Shown: positions 19,596 through 28,777, counted from the first letter of the stretch. The stretch: 41,738 nucleotides of DNA from Candidatus Blautia faecipullorum (GCA_019115125.1 DXEG01000033.1:1-41738); one strand, 5' to 3'. Notes: a model not told the origin generated them from the sequence alone. A program made the numbers and translations.

Positions 19596-19654
19596 GAAAC
19601 TATAGAAAAGAATTGTGGCCGCAATACTTTTAAAAACTCTAAGGAGGAAGAAAG

Positions 19655-20983
19655 ATGATACCTGTTATAGAGAAAATGGAGATCTATCCGGTAGCCGGAC
19701 ATGACTGTATGGAACTGAATCTGTCCGGCGCACATGCACCATATTTTACCCGTAATATCGTGATCCTTACCGATTCCACAGGAACGGAAGGCGTCGGTGA
19801 GGTGCCGGGAGGACAGAAAATTACAAATGCGCTGGAGCAGGTAAAGGATCTTGTGATCGGAACCAGTATTGCGGACTATAAGCAGACTCTGAATAAAGTG
19901 CGCGGATGGCTGGATGAAAATATCAAGGACGATGTAAGGGGACTCCAGACCTTTGACCTTCGTACCGGCGTTCATGTAGTGACCGCTATTGAGGCTCCTC
20001 TTCTGGATCTGCTTGGTAAATTCCTGGAGGTGCCGGCGGCGGCGCTGATGGGAGACGGGATTCAGCGGGAGAGAGTACAGTTTTTAAGCTACCTGTTTTA
20101 CATTGGAGACAGAAAAAAGACAGATCTTCCCTATGAGGAAGAACCGGACGCGGAATGTGACTGGTACCGGCTGCGTCATGAGGAAGCCCTGACTCCGGAA
20201 AAAATCGTCGCTCTGGCCAAGGCTACCCATGAAAAATATGGATTTGTTGATTTTAAGCTGAAGGGCGGCGTTCTTCCGGCGAAGGAAGAGCTGAAAGCCG
20301 TTCAGGCTATCAAAAAAGAATTTCCGGATGCCCGTGTGGATCTGGATCCCAACGGATGCTGGAGCCTGAAAGAGGCCCTGGAGATCGCTCCCCAGTTAAA
20401 GGAGGTTCTGGCTTACTGCGAGGATCCCTGCGGAGCTGAGAACGGTTTTTCCGGACGTGAGATCATGGCGGAATTCCGGCAGGCCTCCGGTATGCCTACA
20501 GCTACCAATATGATCAATACGGACTGGCGTCAGATGTGTCACTGCCTTTCCTTGAAGAGCGTGGATATTCCTCTGGCGGATCCTCATTTCTGGACCATGA
20601 ACGGATCTGTCCGTGTGGGACAGATGTGCAACGATTTCGGTATGATGTGGGGCTGCCATTCCAATAACCATTTTGATATCAGTCTTGCGATGGTGGTTCA
20701 GTGCGCGGCCGCGATCCCGGGCAAGATGAATGGAATTGATACACACTGGATCTGGCAGGAGGGCCGCGAGCGGCTGACGAAGGAACCTATGCAGATCGTG
20801 GACGGATGCATTGATCTTCCGAAAAAGGGAGGTCTTGGAATTGAAGTAGACCGTGAGCAGGTGATGAAAGCCCACAAGCTGTATATGGATAACTGCCTTG
20901 GAGCCAGAGACGACGCGAAAGGTATGCAGTACCTGATCCCTGGCTGGAAGTTTGATAATAAACGCCCCTGCCTGGTTCGTTAA
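19655..20983 (+). CDS. gudD: Glucarate dehydratase (enolase superfamily)
   Basis: This 442-residue enzyme dehydrates D-glucarate (and L-idarate) to 5-keto-4-deoxyglucarate. It closely matches recalled E. coli GudD along its length: [87 protein letters not shown] and [16 protein letters not shown] are near-identical blocks. The KxK base is at K201/K203 and the dyad histidine is H339 in the SNNHFD block. Metal ligands are expected in LDPNG, EDPCG and the following ATNMI segment. AAGGAGG precedes ATG 19655. It is the first gene of an operon with the permease, GarR2 and the DapA-fold enzyme. Confidence 0.97.
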   Translation: MIPVIEKMEIYPVAGHDCMELNLSGAHAPYFTRNIVILTDSTGTEGVGEVPGGQKITNALEQVKDLVIGTSIADYKQTLNKVRGWLDENIKDDVRGLQTFDLRTGVHVVTAIEAPLLDLLGKFLEVPAAALMGDGIQRERVQFLSYLFYIGDRKKTDLPYEEEPDAECDWYRLRHEEALTPEKIVALAKATHEKYGFVDFKLKGGVLPAKEELKAVQAIKKEFPDARVDLDPNGCWSLKEALEIAPQLKEVLAYCEDPCGAENGFSGREIMAEFRQASGMPTATNMINTDWRQMCHCLSLKSVDIPLADPHFWTMNGSVRVGQMCNDFGMMWGCHSNNHFDISLAMVVQCAAAIPGKMNGIDTHWIWQEGRERLTKEPMQIVDGCIDLPKKGGLGIEVDREQVMKAHKLYMDNCLGARDDAKGMQYLIPGWKFDNKRPCLVR

Positions 20984-20994
20984 GCTGCGGGGGA

Positions 20995-21016
20995 CGCTCT
21001 GCCCGCGGGCAGAGCG
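20995..21016. repeat. Perfect 22-bp palindrome between gudD and the permease
   Basis: CGCTCTGCCCG is followed directly by its reverse complement CGGGCAGAGCG. No T-tract follows. It probably forms an intercistronic RNA hairpin that limits decay or read-through between a strongly expressed enzyme and its permease. Confidence 0.7.
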
Positions 21017-21052
21017 CAGTAAAATAAAAATTTAAAGGAAAAGGAGAAGAGT

Positions 21053-22450
21053 ATGTCTGAATCAACGAGAATGCTGCTGGGACTGGCATTAGGTATTGTT
21101 GTCATGATCGTCCTGGTAATGAAAACAAAAGTACATTCTTTTATCGCGCTGATGATCGCGGCTATGATCGCCGGAATCATCGGAGGAATGCCGATTTCGG
21201 ATATAACCCTTGCCGACGGGACGACACAGACAGGTCTCATGACGGCGATTAAAGACGGTTTTGGAAACACGCTGAAAAGTACAGGTATCATCATTGGTCT
21301 TGGTGTTATGATGGGCGGTATTCTGGAGAAATCAGGAGCCGCTGAGCGGATGGCCTTCAGCTTTATCAAGGTGATCGGGCAGAAGAACGAGGAATGGGCC
21401 CTTGCGATTACAGGATGGGTAATTTCTATCCCGGTATTTGCCGATTCCGCTATCGTGATCTTCGCTCCTCTTTGTAAGGCGATGTCCAGAGTGACAGGAA
21501 AATCCGTAGTCGGTCTGGCGCTTTCCCTTGCGGTAGGCCTTCAGCTTACCCATTGTCTGGTGCCGCCCACGCCGGGACCTCTGACAGCGGCAGGTATGTT
21601 TAACGTAGACGTGGGAATGATGATCCTTGGCGGCGCTCTCATTTCCATCCCCATGCTGATCGTGGTAGTATTCTATACAAAATGGATCGGAAAGAAAATC
21701 TATCAGATCCCCAGAGAAGACGGAACCTACGAGAGAAAAGAATTCAAAAAAGAGTACATCAAATCCATGGAAGAGCTGAACGCTCTTATGGATGCGAAAG
21801 AGCTTCCGGGCTTCTGGGTATCCGTGGCTCCCATTGTTATTCCGCTGGTGCTGATCCTCATGAAGACTGTTCTCGATTTTGTGGGCTTCAACAATGAAGT
21901 GATCAACTTCTTCGGTGAGCCTATCGTGGCCCTTGGAATCGGAACTCTTCTGGCTATCTACGGACTGGTGGCAAAGGAAGACAACAAAAAGGTTCTGGGT
22001 ATCATGGACGAGGCGATCAAGGATACCGGTATCATCATGCTGATCACAGGAGCCGGCGGCTGCCTCGGAAACGTGGTGAAGGTCAGCGGCATCGGCGACG
22101 CTCTCGGCGAGATGGTTCTGTCCTGGCCCATCCCGGCAGTACTGATCCCGTTTATTATCGCCGCGATGATGCGTATCGCCCTTGGATCCGCTACAGTGGC
22201 GATCACTACGGCGGCTTCCCTTACCGCGCCTCTGATGGGCGTGCTGAGCATCAGTCCTCTTCTGATGGCGATCTCCTGCTGCGTGGGAGCGATTTCCTTC
22301 TCATACTTCAACGACAGCGGATTCTGGGTATTCAACGGTATGTTCGGCCTGACGGAGCTGAAGGATCAGGTGAGATGTAAGACCGCGGTATCTATGATCA
22401 TGTCCGGCGTGGGAGTGATAGAGCTTCTGATCGCGCAGTTCTTTATCTGA
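21053..22450 (+). CDS. GntP-family sugar-acid permease
   Basis: This 465-residue, very hydrophobic membrane protein has about 12 to 14 predicted helices. It resembles the GntP/gluconate permease family, with conserved segments such as GFGNTLKSTGIIIGLGVMMG (about 62-81), LSLAVGLQLTHCLVPPTPGPLTAAG (in parts, about 163-185) and a C-terminal ISFSYFNDSGFWVF block. GntP proteins are proton symporters of gluconate and related acids. Next to gudD, hexarate uptake is the most likely role (inferred; E. coli uses the unrelated MFS carriers GudP and GarP). The start at 21053 follows AAGGAG. Confidence 0.85.
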   Translation: MSESTRMLLGLALGIVVMIVLVMKTKVHSFIALMIAAMIAGIIGGMPISDITLADGTTQTGLMTAIKDGFGNTLKSTGIIIGLGVMMGGILEKSGAAERMAFSFIKVIGQKNEEWALAITGWVISIPVFADSAIVIFAPLCKAMSRVTGKSVVGLALSLAVGLQLTHCLVPPTPGPLTAAGMFNVDVGMMILGGALISIPMLIVVVFYTKWIGKKIYQIPREDGTYERKEFKKEYIKSMEELNALMDAKELPGFWVSVAPIVIPLVLILMKTVLDFVGFNNEVINFFGEPIVALGIGTLLAIYGLVAKEDNKKVLGIMDEAIKDTGIIMLITGAGGCLGNVVKVSGIGDALGEMVLSWPIPAVLIPFIIAAMMRIALGSATVAITTAASLTAPLMGVLSISPLLMAISCCVGAISFSYFNDSGFWVFNGMFGLTELKDQVRCKTAVSMIMSGVGVIELLIAQFFI

Positions 22451-22477
22451 TAAGACAGGCTGGGAAAATGAAAAATG

Positions 22478-22512
22478 CCTGCTTCCGTCCTTTTGTGAAG
22501 GCCGGGAGCAGG
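22478..22512 (+). repeat. Intercistronic hairpin between the permease and garR2
   Basis: CCTGCTTCCG (22478-22487) pairs with CGGGAGCAGG (22503-22512) with one T-G pair, and CCTT/AAGG continues the stem. Only ATTTCTG follows, so it is a poor terminator and more likely a processing or stability element. Confidence 0.55.
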
Positions 22513-22549
22513 ATTTCTGAATAAATATGGATTAAGGAGAATGAAGAAA

Positions 22550-23434
22550 ATGAAAGTAGGATTTATCGGACTTGGAATTATGGGAAAACCCATGAGCAAG
22601 AACCTGCTTAAAGCAGGCCATGAGCTGGTTGTGTTTGATTTTAATAAAGCGGCGGTGGAGGAGCTCACAGAGCTTGGAGCAAAAGGAGCCGGAAGCGGCG
22701 CGGAGGTAGCTTCCCAGTGCGATACTATTATCACAATGGTTCCGAACTCTCCCCATGTACGCGCCGCCTGCCTTGGAGAAGGCGGTATCGCGGAAACGGC
22801 AAAGCCGGGAACAGTAGTGATCGATATGAGCTCTATTGATCCTGTGGAATCCAAGAAGATCGGGGCCGAGCTTGCCGAAAAAGGCATTGAGCTTATGGAC
22901 GCTCCCGTATCCGGCGGAGAACCCAAGGCCATAGACGGAACACTTTCCGTAATGGTAGGCGGTAAAAAAGAAACCTTCGACAAATATTATGATCTTCTGA
23001 TGACTATGGCGGGCTCTGTTGTTTATGTGGGAGAGCTTGGCTCAGGAAATGTAGCGAAGCTGGCAAATCAGGTGATCGTAGCCATCAATATCGCGGCGGT
23101 ATCCGAGGCTCTCACTCTCGCGAAAAAGGCGGGAACCGATCCGGAGCTGGTATACCAGGCCATCAGAGGCGGTCTGGCAGGCTCAACGGTTCTCGACGCG
23201 AAGGCGCCGATGATGATGGCCCATGACTTCAAACCGGGCTTCCGCATCGAGCTGCATATCAAGGATCTGAACAACGCGCTGAACGCTTCTCACGCAGTGA
23301 ACGCGTCCCTGCCGCTGACCGCGCAGCTTATGGAGATCATGCAGTCCCTGAAAGCGGACGGCTGCGAGAAGGACGACCACAGCGCCATCGTAAAATACTA
23401 TGAAAAGATTTCAAAGGTTTCTGTAGAGAAATAA
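22550..23434 (+). CDS. garR: 2-hydroxy-3-oxopropionate reductase, copy 2
   Basis: This 294-residue paralog of the enzyme at 13849-14739 has the same N-terminus, the same GLGIMG cofactor motif (residues 7-12), the DAPVSGGEPKAIDGT substrate block and the KLANQ catalytic lysine. ATG 22550 was preferred to 22541 because AAGGAG at 22534-22539 is ten bases upstream of 22550 but touches 22541, and because it aligns with copy 1. It sits in the gudD operon before the DapA-fold enzyme, which would supply its substrate, tartronate semialdehyde. Differences from copy 1 cluster in the first 90 residues and in surface positions. Confidence 0.92.
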   Translation: MKVGFIGLGIMGKPMSKNLLKAGHELVVFDFNKAAVEELTELGAKGAGSGAEVASQCDTIITMVPNSPHVRAACLGEGGIAETAKPGTVVIDMSSIDPVESKKIGAELAEKGIELMDAPVSGGEPKAIDGTLSVMVGGKKETFDKYYDLLMTMAGSVVYVGELGSGNVAKLANQVIVAINIAAVSEALTLAKKAGTDPELVYQAIRGGLAGSTVLDAKAPMMMAHDFKPGFRIELHIKDLNNALNASHAVNASLPLTAQLMEIMQSLKADGCEKDDHSAIVKYYEKISKVSVEK

Positions 23435-23500
23435 TCCGGAGAGCTTGTACATTCCGGTATCATGAGAAAGACATTGACAGAAAGCAAGGAGGTAAAAGCT

Positions 23501-24391
23501 ATGGGATTTGTTCCAAGAGGGATTATTCCCCCGATTATTACGCCTTTTACAGAAGACGGAGAGGTAAATTATCCGGTTTTAAGACAGATGGTAAACCATC
23601 TGATCGAGAATGGAGTACACGGTCTGTTTCCGATGGGAACCACAGGTGAGTTTTATGCCGTAGACGACGATACTTACCGTAAGATCCTGGAGACGGTGAA
23701 GGATGAGACCAGAGGCCGGGTTCCTGTATACGGAGGCGCCAACCACATTACCACAAGAGGCGTGATCCGTCTTGTAAAGATCTGTGAGGAGGTAGGAGTG
23801 GACGCGGTTTCCGTTCTGACGCCCATGTTTGTCTCACAGACTCAGGAGGAGCTGTATGATTATTTCGCGGAGATCGCGGCAAGCACCACTCTTCCCATCA
23901 TTCTGTACAATAACGCGCCCAAGACAAATGTGACCATTACGCCGGCCACAGTTGCGAAGCTGGCGAAAATCGACAATATTGTGGCGGTAAAGGACAGCAC
24001 CGGAGATATGACGAACGCGGCTGAATATATCCGTCTGACCAGAGATAACGATAATTTCCATGTTCTTATGGGAAGAGACACGCTGATCCACGCGGCTCTC
24101 TGCTATGGGGCTACAGGAGCGATCGCCTCCTGCGCCAATGTGGCTCCGCGTATTACGGCGGATATTTATGACAAATATATGGAGGGCGATCTGAAGGGCT
24201 CTCTGGACGCGCAGTTTACCCTGGCGCCTCTGCGTATCGCCTGCAGCATGGGAACCTTCCCGGCGGTGATCAAGGAAGGTCTGGTTCAGCAGGGTATTCC
24301 GGTAGGGAAATGCTTGGCTCCTATTGCCGAGCTGAAGCCGGAGGAGAAAGAAAAGCTTCACCAGGTTCTTGTGGATATGAAGCTTCTGTAA
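23501..24391 (+). CDS. DapA-fold enzyme acting on 5-keto-4-deoxyglucarate (probable aldolase)
   Basis: This 296-residue member of the dihydrodipicolinate synthase/N-acetylneuraminate lyase family has a TIM barrel with Schiff-base chemistry. The GTTGEF motif (46-51), the tyrosine in LYNNAP (Y136) and the Schiff-base lysine in VAVKDSTGD (K164) are all present. ATG 23501 is preferred over 23462 because AAGGAGG precedes it. In this operon it should act on the gudD/garD product. Two outcomes are known for such substrates: retro-aldol cleavage to pyruvate and tartronate semialdehyde (the job of the unrelated GarL in E. coli), or decarboxylating dehydration (KdgD). Two GarR copies and a glycerate kinase nearby, and no ketoglutarate-semialdehyde dehydrogenase in the window, favour the aldolase role. 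No garL-like gene was found. Confidence 0.82.
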   Translation: MGFVPRGIIPPIITPFTEDGEVNYPVLRQMVNHLIENGVHGLFPMGTTGEFYAVDDDTYRKILETVKDETRGRVPVYGGANHITTRGVIRLVKICEEVGVDAVSVLTPMFVSQTQEELYDYFAEIAASTTLPIILYNNAPKTNVTITPATVAKLAKIDNIVAVKDSTGDMTNAAEYIRLTRDNDNFHVLMGRDTLIHAALCYGATGAIASCANVAPRITADIYDKYMEGDLKGSLDAQFTLAPLRIACSMGTFPAVIKEGLVQQGIPVGKCLAPIAELKPEEKEKLHQVLVDMKLL

Positions 24392-24399
24392 ATTTTATG

Positions 24400-24416
24400 A
24401 GATCTGCTGCAGATCT
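24400..24416. repeat. Palindrome AGATCTGC-T-GCAGATCT
   Basis: Two perfect 8-base arms flank a single T, nine bases after the DapA-fold gene and about 70 bases upstream of the PTS operon's -35 box. It could be an operator or part of the 3' end structure of the gudD operon. Confidence 0.45.
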
Positions 24417-24438
24417 GGTATAAAATGTTATACACGGA

Positions 24439-24479
24439 AAAAGAGATTTGGCATTAAGTCATAGTGCCAAATCTCTTTT
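24439..24479 (+). terminator. Strong intrinsic terminator of the gudD operon
   Basis: A perfect 15-bp stem (24439-24453 with 24465-24479) encloses an 11-base loop and ends in a run of T. It separates the hexarate operon from the hexitol PTS operon and could work in either direction. Confidence 0.92.
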
Positions 24480-24487
24480 TCTATTTC

Positions 24488-24517
24488 TTGAAAAGCAGCG
24501 GGGGGCATTTGTATAAT
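24488..24517 (+). promoter_or_regulatory. Sigma-A promoter of the hexitol PTS operon
   Basis: TTGAAA (24488-24493) and TATAAT (24512-24517) are separated by 18 bases, about 70 bases before the IICB gene. The G-rich spacer and longer spacing fit regulation by the MtlR-type activator encoded downstream. Confidence 0.65.
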
Positions 24518-24588
24518 AGAGTCAGAAACAGGAGAGTGATTGACCGGTCATACCTCTCTCATACAAAAAAATAAAAAGAGGTGTGTAA

Positions 24589-25998
24589 ATGAAAGAGAAA
24601 GTACAGCTTTTTGGAAGATTTTTAAGCGGTATGGTAATGCCGAATATCGGCGCGTTTATCGCGTGGGGACTCATTACAGCATTATTTATTGAGACAGGCT
24701 GGTGTCCTAATGAGAAGTTCGCCCAGTTAGTCAGTCCCATGTCGTCCATGCTTCTGCCGCTTCTGATCGCCTATACAGGCGGTGAGGTGGTTGCCGGAAA
24801 AAGAGGCGGGGTAATCGGCGCCCTGGCTACTATGGGAGTGATCGTAGGCTCTGATATTCCCATGTTTATCGGAGCGATGATCGTAGGCCCCCTGTCCGCA
24901 TGGATCATCAAAAAATTCGACAAGATGGCGGAGTCCCGTATACCGGCCGGCTTTGAAATGCTGGTAAACAATTTTTCACTGGGAATTATCGGCGCCGTTC
25001 TTGCGCTGCTGGCAATGGTGGGAGTTACTCCTCTGGTGGACGGGTTAAATACCGTGATGAGAGCCGGGGTCGGATTCTTTGTGGATCATGGACTGCTTCC
25101 TCTTGCGAGTGTGTTTATTGAGCCTGCGAAGGTGCTTTTCCTGAATAACGCCATTAATCATGGGATTTTATCCCCAATGGGTATCCAGCAGGTGGAGGAG
25201 ATGGGAAAATCCGTATTCTTCCTTCTGGAGACGAATCCCGGGCCCGGCCTTGGCGTGCTTCTCGCGTACTGCATCGCTGGAAAAGGCAACGCCAAAAGCT
25301 CTGCTCCGGGGGCGGTGATCATTCATTTCCTCGGCGGGATCCATGAAATATATTTCCCATACATACTGATGAATCCTTTCCTTCTGCTTGCCACCATAGC
25401 GGGAGGCGCCAGTGGGATCTTCATATTCAATCTGTTTGACGTAGGCCTGACTTCAGCCGCGTCTCCGGGAAGCATCATTGCTCTTCTGATGATGGCGGAA
25501 AGACACAGCTATGTGGGACTGCTTCTGGGAGTGATCGTATCGGCGGCGGTATCTCTGCTGATCGCGCTTCCTCTGCTGAAATTCATGGGCAGAGATACCT
25601 CTCTGGAGGACGCGCAGAAGAAAAAGAATGAGATGAAGCTTCAGTCAAAGGGACAGACAGCCGCGGTTCCCGCGCAAAGCGTCTCTTCTTCCGAGGCGAA
25701 GACCGGACGGATCAGCAAGATCGCGTTTGCGTGTGACGCGGGGATGGGCTCCAGCGCCATGGGAGCTACGGTTTTGAAGAAAAAAATCCAGGCTGCCGGA
25801 CTGGAGGGCATAGAAGTGATTCATACGCCGGTGTCTTCGATTCCGAAGGATGTACAGATCGTTGTGACACATGAGGAGCTGGGAGAAAGAGCTGCCATGA
25901 GCAATCCTGACGCGGAGCGTATTCTGATCACGAATTTCCTTGCGGCGCCTCAGTATGATATCCTGATCGAAGATCTGAAAAAACGAAACGGCCAGTAG
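24589..25998 (+). CDS. mtlA: PTS mannitol-type EIICB component
   Basis: This 469-residue membrane transporter imports and phosphorylates a hexitol, most likely mannitol. The membrane IIC domain (about 1-345) has the characteristic GIHEIYFPY motif at 250-258. A polar linker leads to the IIB domain (about 375-469), whose phosphorylated cysteine is C382 in ACDAGMGSS. The IIA domain is not fused but encoded separately at 28206, as in many Gram-positive systems. The product would be a hexitol 1-phosphate. A RBS-like AAGAGG lies upstream of the start at 24589. No mtlD-like dehydrogenase is present in the operon, so the true hexitol is less certain than the family. Confidence 0.9.
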   Translation: MKEKVQLFGRFLSGMVMPNIGAFIAWGLITALFIETGWCPNEKFAQLVSPMSSMLLPLLIAYTGGEVVAGKRGGVIGALATMGVIVGSDIPMFIGAMIVGPLSAWIIKKFDKMAESRIPAGFEMLVNNFSLGIIGAVLALLAMVGVTPLVDGLNTVMRAGVGFFVDHGLLPLASVFIEPAKVLFLNNAINHGILSPMGIQQVEEMGKSVFFLLETNPGPGLGVLLAYCIAGKGNAKSSAPGAVIIHFLGGIHEIYFPYILMNPFLLLATIAGGASGIFIFNLFDVGLTSAASPGSIIALLMMAERHSYVGLLLGVIVSAAVSLLIALPLLKFMGRDTSLEDAQKKKNEMKLQSKGQTAAVPAQSVSSSEAKTGRISKIAFACDAGMGSSAMGATVLKKKIQAAGLEGIEVIHTPVSSIPKDVQIVVTHEELGERAAMSNPDAERILITNFLAAPQYDILIEDLKKRNGQ

Positions 25999-26055
25999 GA
26001 GGAACTACTTTCCATTCTGGAAGGAAGAAAGAAACATTAAGAAAAGGAACAATGC

Positions 26056-28140
26056 ATGATGACGGGATTTTCACCGCGGACAAAACAGATTCTCCAGGTG
26101 CTGTTGGAACAGGAGCAGGAGATTTCAGTTAAATATTTGGCAGACAGGATCGGAGTAAGCAAACGGACAGTTCAGAGAGAATTGGGTTCTCTGGGAAAAT
26201 CTCTGGAGGAGTATGGCGTTTCCTTTCATTCCAGAACAGGAGTGGGCGTGTGGCTGGAAGGCGGCTCCCGGGAGCGGGAGGCGCTGGCCGCGGCCCTTGG
26301 GGATGCCGGAGCTTATGATGCAAGCAACCGGGAAGAGCGGCGCAGGCGGCTGATCCTGGAAATTCTCAAGGAAAAAGGGCTTAAAAAGCTTTTTTATTAC
26401 AGCAGCCAGTTCGGAGTCAGTGAGGCGACCATCAGCGCGGATCTGGCGGCGGCGGAAAGCTGGCTTGAGCAGTATGATCTGCATGTAAGCCGTAAACCCG
26501 GAAGCGGAGTAAATGTGGAAGGGACCGAGGAAAATTACAGAAGAGCGATCCGCGCTTTTATTAGTGAGAACATTGACACAAAGACTGTGAAGGAGGCTTA
26601 CGAGGACAATCCTTCCGGAAATTATGATATTCTGGACAGCATCAGCCGTATTCTCGACGGGGAGGTTGTGAAGCGCGTCATGGAATGTATCATGCGGGTG
26701 GACAATCCTCTGATCAGGACTCTGACAGAAAATTCCTATGTGGGCCTCGTGATCCATATCTCCATTGCAGTGAACCGTATTCTGAAAAATGAGACCATCG
26801 ACGAGGACGGACAGTGGGAGAACGGGAACAGGGACGACGTTTATTTTCTGGCGGAAGCGCTCGCAAAAGAACTGGAAAAAGAATTTGAAATAAAAATACC
26901 GAAAATGGAGCTGTCCTATATCTGTCTCCACATCAGAGGCTCAAAGCATGAAAAGATCCAGTGGGATACAGCTACGGGGAGAAGCATCGGCAGTGAGGAA
27001 ATACGCCGGCTGGTAAACCGGATGATCGATGCTTTTGGAGGAGAGAGGGTCTATCTTCTGAAGCAGGATGAGGAATTTATTCAGGGACTTCTGGCTCATC
27101 TCCAGCCGACACTGGTACGCCTGATGGGAGGAATGAGGATTCAGAATCCCATATTGGAGGATATCAAAAGCGGTTATTCCGATACATACCGGAGATGCCT
27201 GAACGTATCCGCAGTTCTGGAAGAGATTATAGGAAAAGAAGTCCCGGAGGAGGAGACAGGATTCCTTACCGTACATTTCGGAGCGGCTCTCGTACGTCTG
27301 GAGGGAAGGAACGAAAAGATCCGAAAGGTTCATGTGGGGGTGGTCTGTTCCAGCGGGATCGGAATCTCCAGGCTGATGGCCTCAAAAATCGAGCATGTAT
27401 TTCAGGGCCGTATCAACGTCGTTACCTACGGGAAAAATGATGTGACGCCATATGTGGAGGGGAAAACGGACTTTTTTGTGTCAAGCATTTCTGTAGACGC
27501 GGCGGATACTCCTGTAGTTTATGTGAACCCTCTGCTGAATGAAAGCGATATGGACCGGATACGGACAATGATTTTCCAGTACGAGCGTTTGCCGGAAATC
27601 AACGGAGAGACGGAGGGTTTTTCGGAGGAGCTGGAAGAGATCAATATTATGGCGGCTCAGATCAACGCAGTGATCAAGTACATGGATCTGTTCAAGGTGG
27701 ATAATTATATTACCTTTGACGAGCTGCTGATCGCAATAGGGGAAAAACTATCCCCCTACAGGGACAGAGGCGAGATGATCCAGGAGGATATCCGCCGGAG
27801 AGAGAAGATTTCCTCTCAGATCTTTGCGGAATTTGGCTTTGCCCTGCTCCACGCAGGAACGAAGGGCGTGGTGCGTCCAAGCTTTAATATCTGCATGACG
27901 AAGGATCTGAAGTCATTTAAGGATCCCTACTTTAAAGAGATACAGGCAGTTTTTGTCATGCTTCTTCCTGTGGACGGACATGCCAGGATTAACCGCGAGA
28001 TTCTGGGATATATCAGCTCCGTGCTGATTGACGATCCCGCCTTTATGGACACGGTGCTTACCGGAGACAGGGAAGCTGTCCGCAGCGCTTTGTCCATACA
28101 TCTGAAAAAATTCTTTAATATGTACCTGTCGAAAATTTAA
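26056..28140 (+). CDS. mtlR: MtlR-type PTS-regulated transcriptional activator (HTH, 2 PRD, EIIB, EIIA)
   Basis: This 694-residue regulator has two N-terminal helix-turn-helix regions (about 10-60 and 115-150). Two PTS regulation domains follow (about 190-305 and 310-415), with histidines in LVIHIS, CLHIRG, LLAHLQ and TVHFGA. The EIIB-like domain has cysteine C431 in VVCSSGIG, and the C-terminal EIIA-like domain (about 540-694) has histidine H599 in LLHAGT. This is the architecture of Bacillus-type MtlR. HPr phosphorylation should activate it and EIIB phosphorylation repress it, so the operon responds to hexitol supply. It begins with two consecutive ATG codons after AAAAGGA and lies inside the operon it probably controls. 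Confidence 0.9.
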   Translation: MMTGFSPRTKQILQVLLEQEQEISVKYLADRIGVSKRTVQRELGSLGKSLEEYGVSFHSRTGVGVWLEGGSREREALAAALGDAGAYDASNREERRRRLILEILKEKGLKKLFYYSSQFGVSEATISADLAAAESWLEQYDLHVSRKPGSGVNVEGTEENYRRAIRAFISENIDTKTVKEAYEDNPSGNYDILDSISRILDGEVVKRVMECIMRVDNPLIRTLTENSYVGLVIHISIAVNRILKNETIDEDGQWENGNRDDVYFLAEALAKELEKEFEIKIPKMELSYICLHIRGSKHEKIQWDTATGRSIGSEEIRRLVNRMIDAFGGERVYLLKQDEEFIQGLLAHLQPTLVRLMGGMRIQNPILEDIKSGYSDTYRRCLNVSAVLEEIIGKEVPEEETGFLTVHFGAALVRLEGRNEKIRKVHVGVVCSSGIGISRLMASKIEHVFQGRINVVTYGKNDVTPYVEGKTDFFVSSISVDAADTPVVYVNPLLNESDMDRIRTMIFQYERLPEINGETEGFSEELEEINIMAAQINAVIKYMDLFKVDNYITFDELLIAIGEKLSPYRDRGEMIQEDIRRREKISSQIFAEFGFALLHAGTKGVVRPSFNICMTKDLKSFKDPYFKEIQAVFVMLLPVDGHARINREILGYISSVLIDDPAFMDTVLTGDREAVRSALSIHLKKFFNMYLSKI

Positions 28141-28205
28141 AACTGACAAAGTGCGGCGATAAAGCATATAAAAATCAGAAAACATCATTTTAAGGAGGAA
28201 TATCC

Positions 28206-28676
28206 ATGTTTTTCAAGAAGAAAAAGGACGAACCGAAAACCGAACAGATAAAAAAAGAACTGCTTTACCGTGAAAATATCCGGGTGGGATGCGCGCCGGA
28301 TACCCAGGAAAATGTTATCCGCCAGGTTGGACAGATGCTGGTGGACAGCGGCTATGTGGATCAGCCCTATGTGGAAGCAATGCTGGAAAGGGAAAAATCA
28401 TTTTCTACATTTATGGGCAACGGACTTGCCCTGCCTCATGGTGTAGAGTCCGCTAAAAAGGATATAAAGGCATCCGGGATCGCCGTGATGATCTTTCCGG
28501 AGGGAACCCAGTGGGGTGCGGAAAAGGCGAATATTGTTATCGGAATTGCCGGCGTGGGCGAGGAGCATCTTCAGATTCTTGCTGTGATCGCGGACAAAAT
28601 GCTGACTCCGGAAGCGACAGAACAACTGATCAGCGGAGATGTGGACACTGTCTACAATATGTTGTCCGCAGATTGA
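28206..28676 (+). CDS. mtlF: PTS mannitol-type EIIA component
   Basis: This 156-residue cytoplasmic phosphocarrier takes phosphate from HPr and passes it to the IIB domain of the EIICB protein. The active histidine is H78 in ALPHG, in the usual NGLALPHG context. About 20 lysine- and glutamate-rich residues precede the conserved domain, slightly longer than a minimal MtlF. A strong TAAGGAGGA site precedes ATG 28206. Within the operon it supplies the IIA function missing from the membrane component. Confidence 0.92.
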   Translation: MFFKKKKDEPKTEQIKKELLYRENIRVGCAPDTQENVIRQVGQMLVDSGYVDQPYVEAMLEREKSFSTFMGNGLALPHGVESAKKDIKASGIAVMIFPEGTQWGAEKANIVIGIAGVGEEHLQILAVIADKMLTPEATEQLISGDVDTVYNMLSAD

Positions 28677-28777
28677 TCCGTAAGCTTCATGGTATGGAGG
28701 TATCTGCAGATGGCAGCCTGCGGATAAAAATACCGGATGATGACGAGTAATATATGGGACAGAGAAAGGAGTATGGC

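Noticed and set aside
26005-26030. Short inverted repeat TTCCA/TGGAA before the MtlR-type gene as an antiterminator RNA site
   Set aside because: The stem is only five bases, there is no overlapping terminator, and MtlR-type proteins are DNA-binding activators.
28694-28750. Tiny frame of 18 codons between the IIA and kinase genes, ending in acidic residues
   Set aside because: The start is weak and no ribosome binding site is convincing; it may be a remnant but cannot be supported as a gene.
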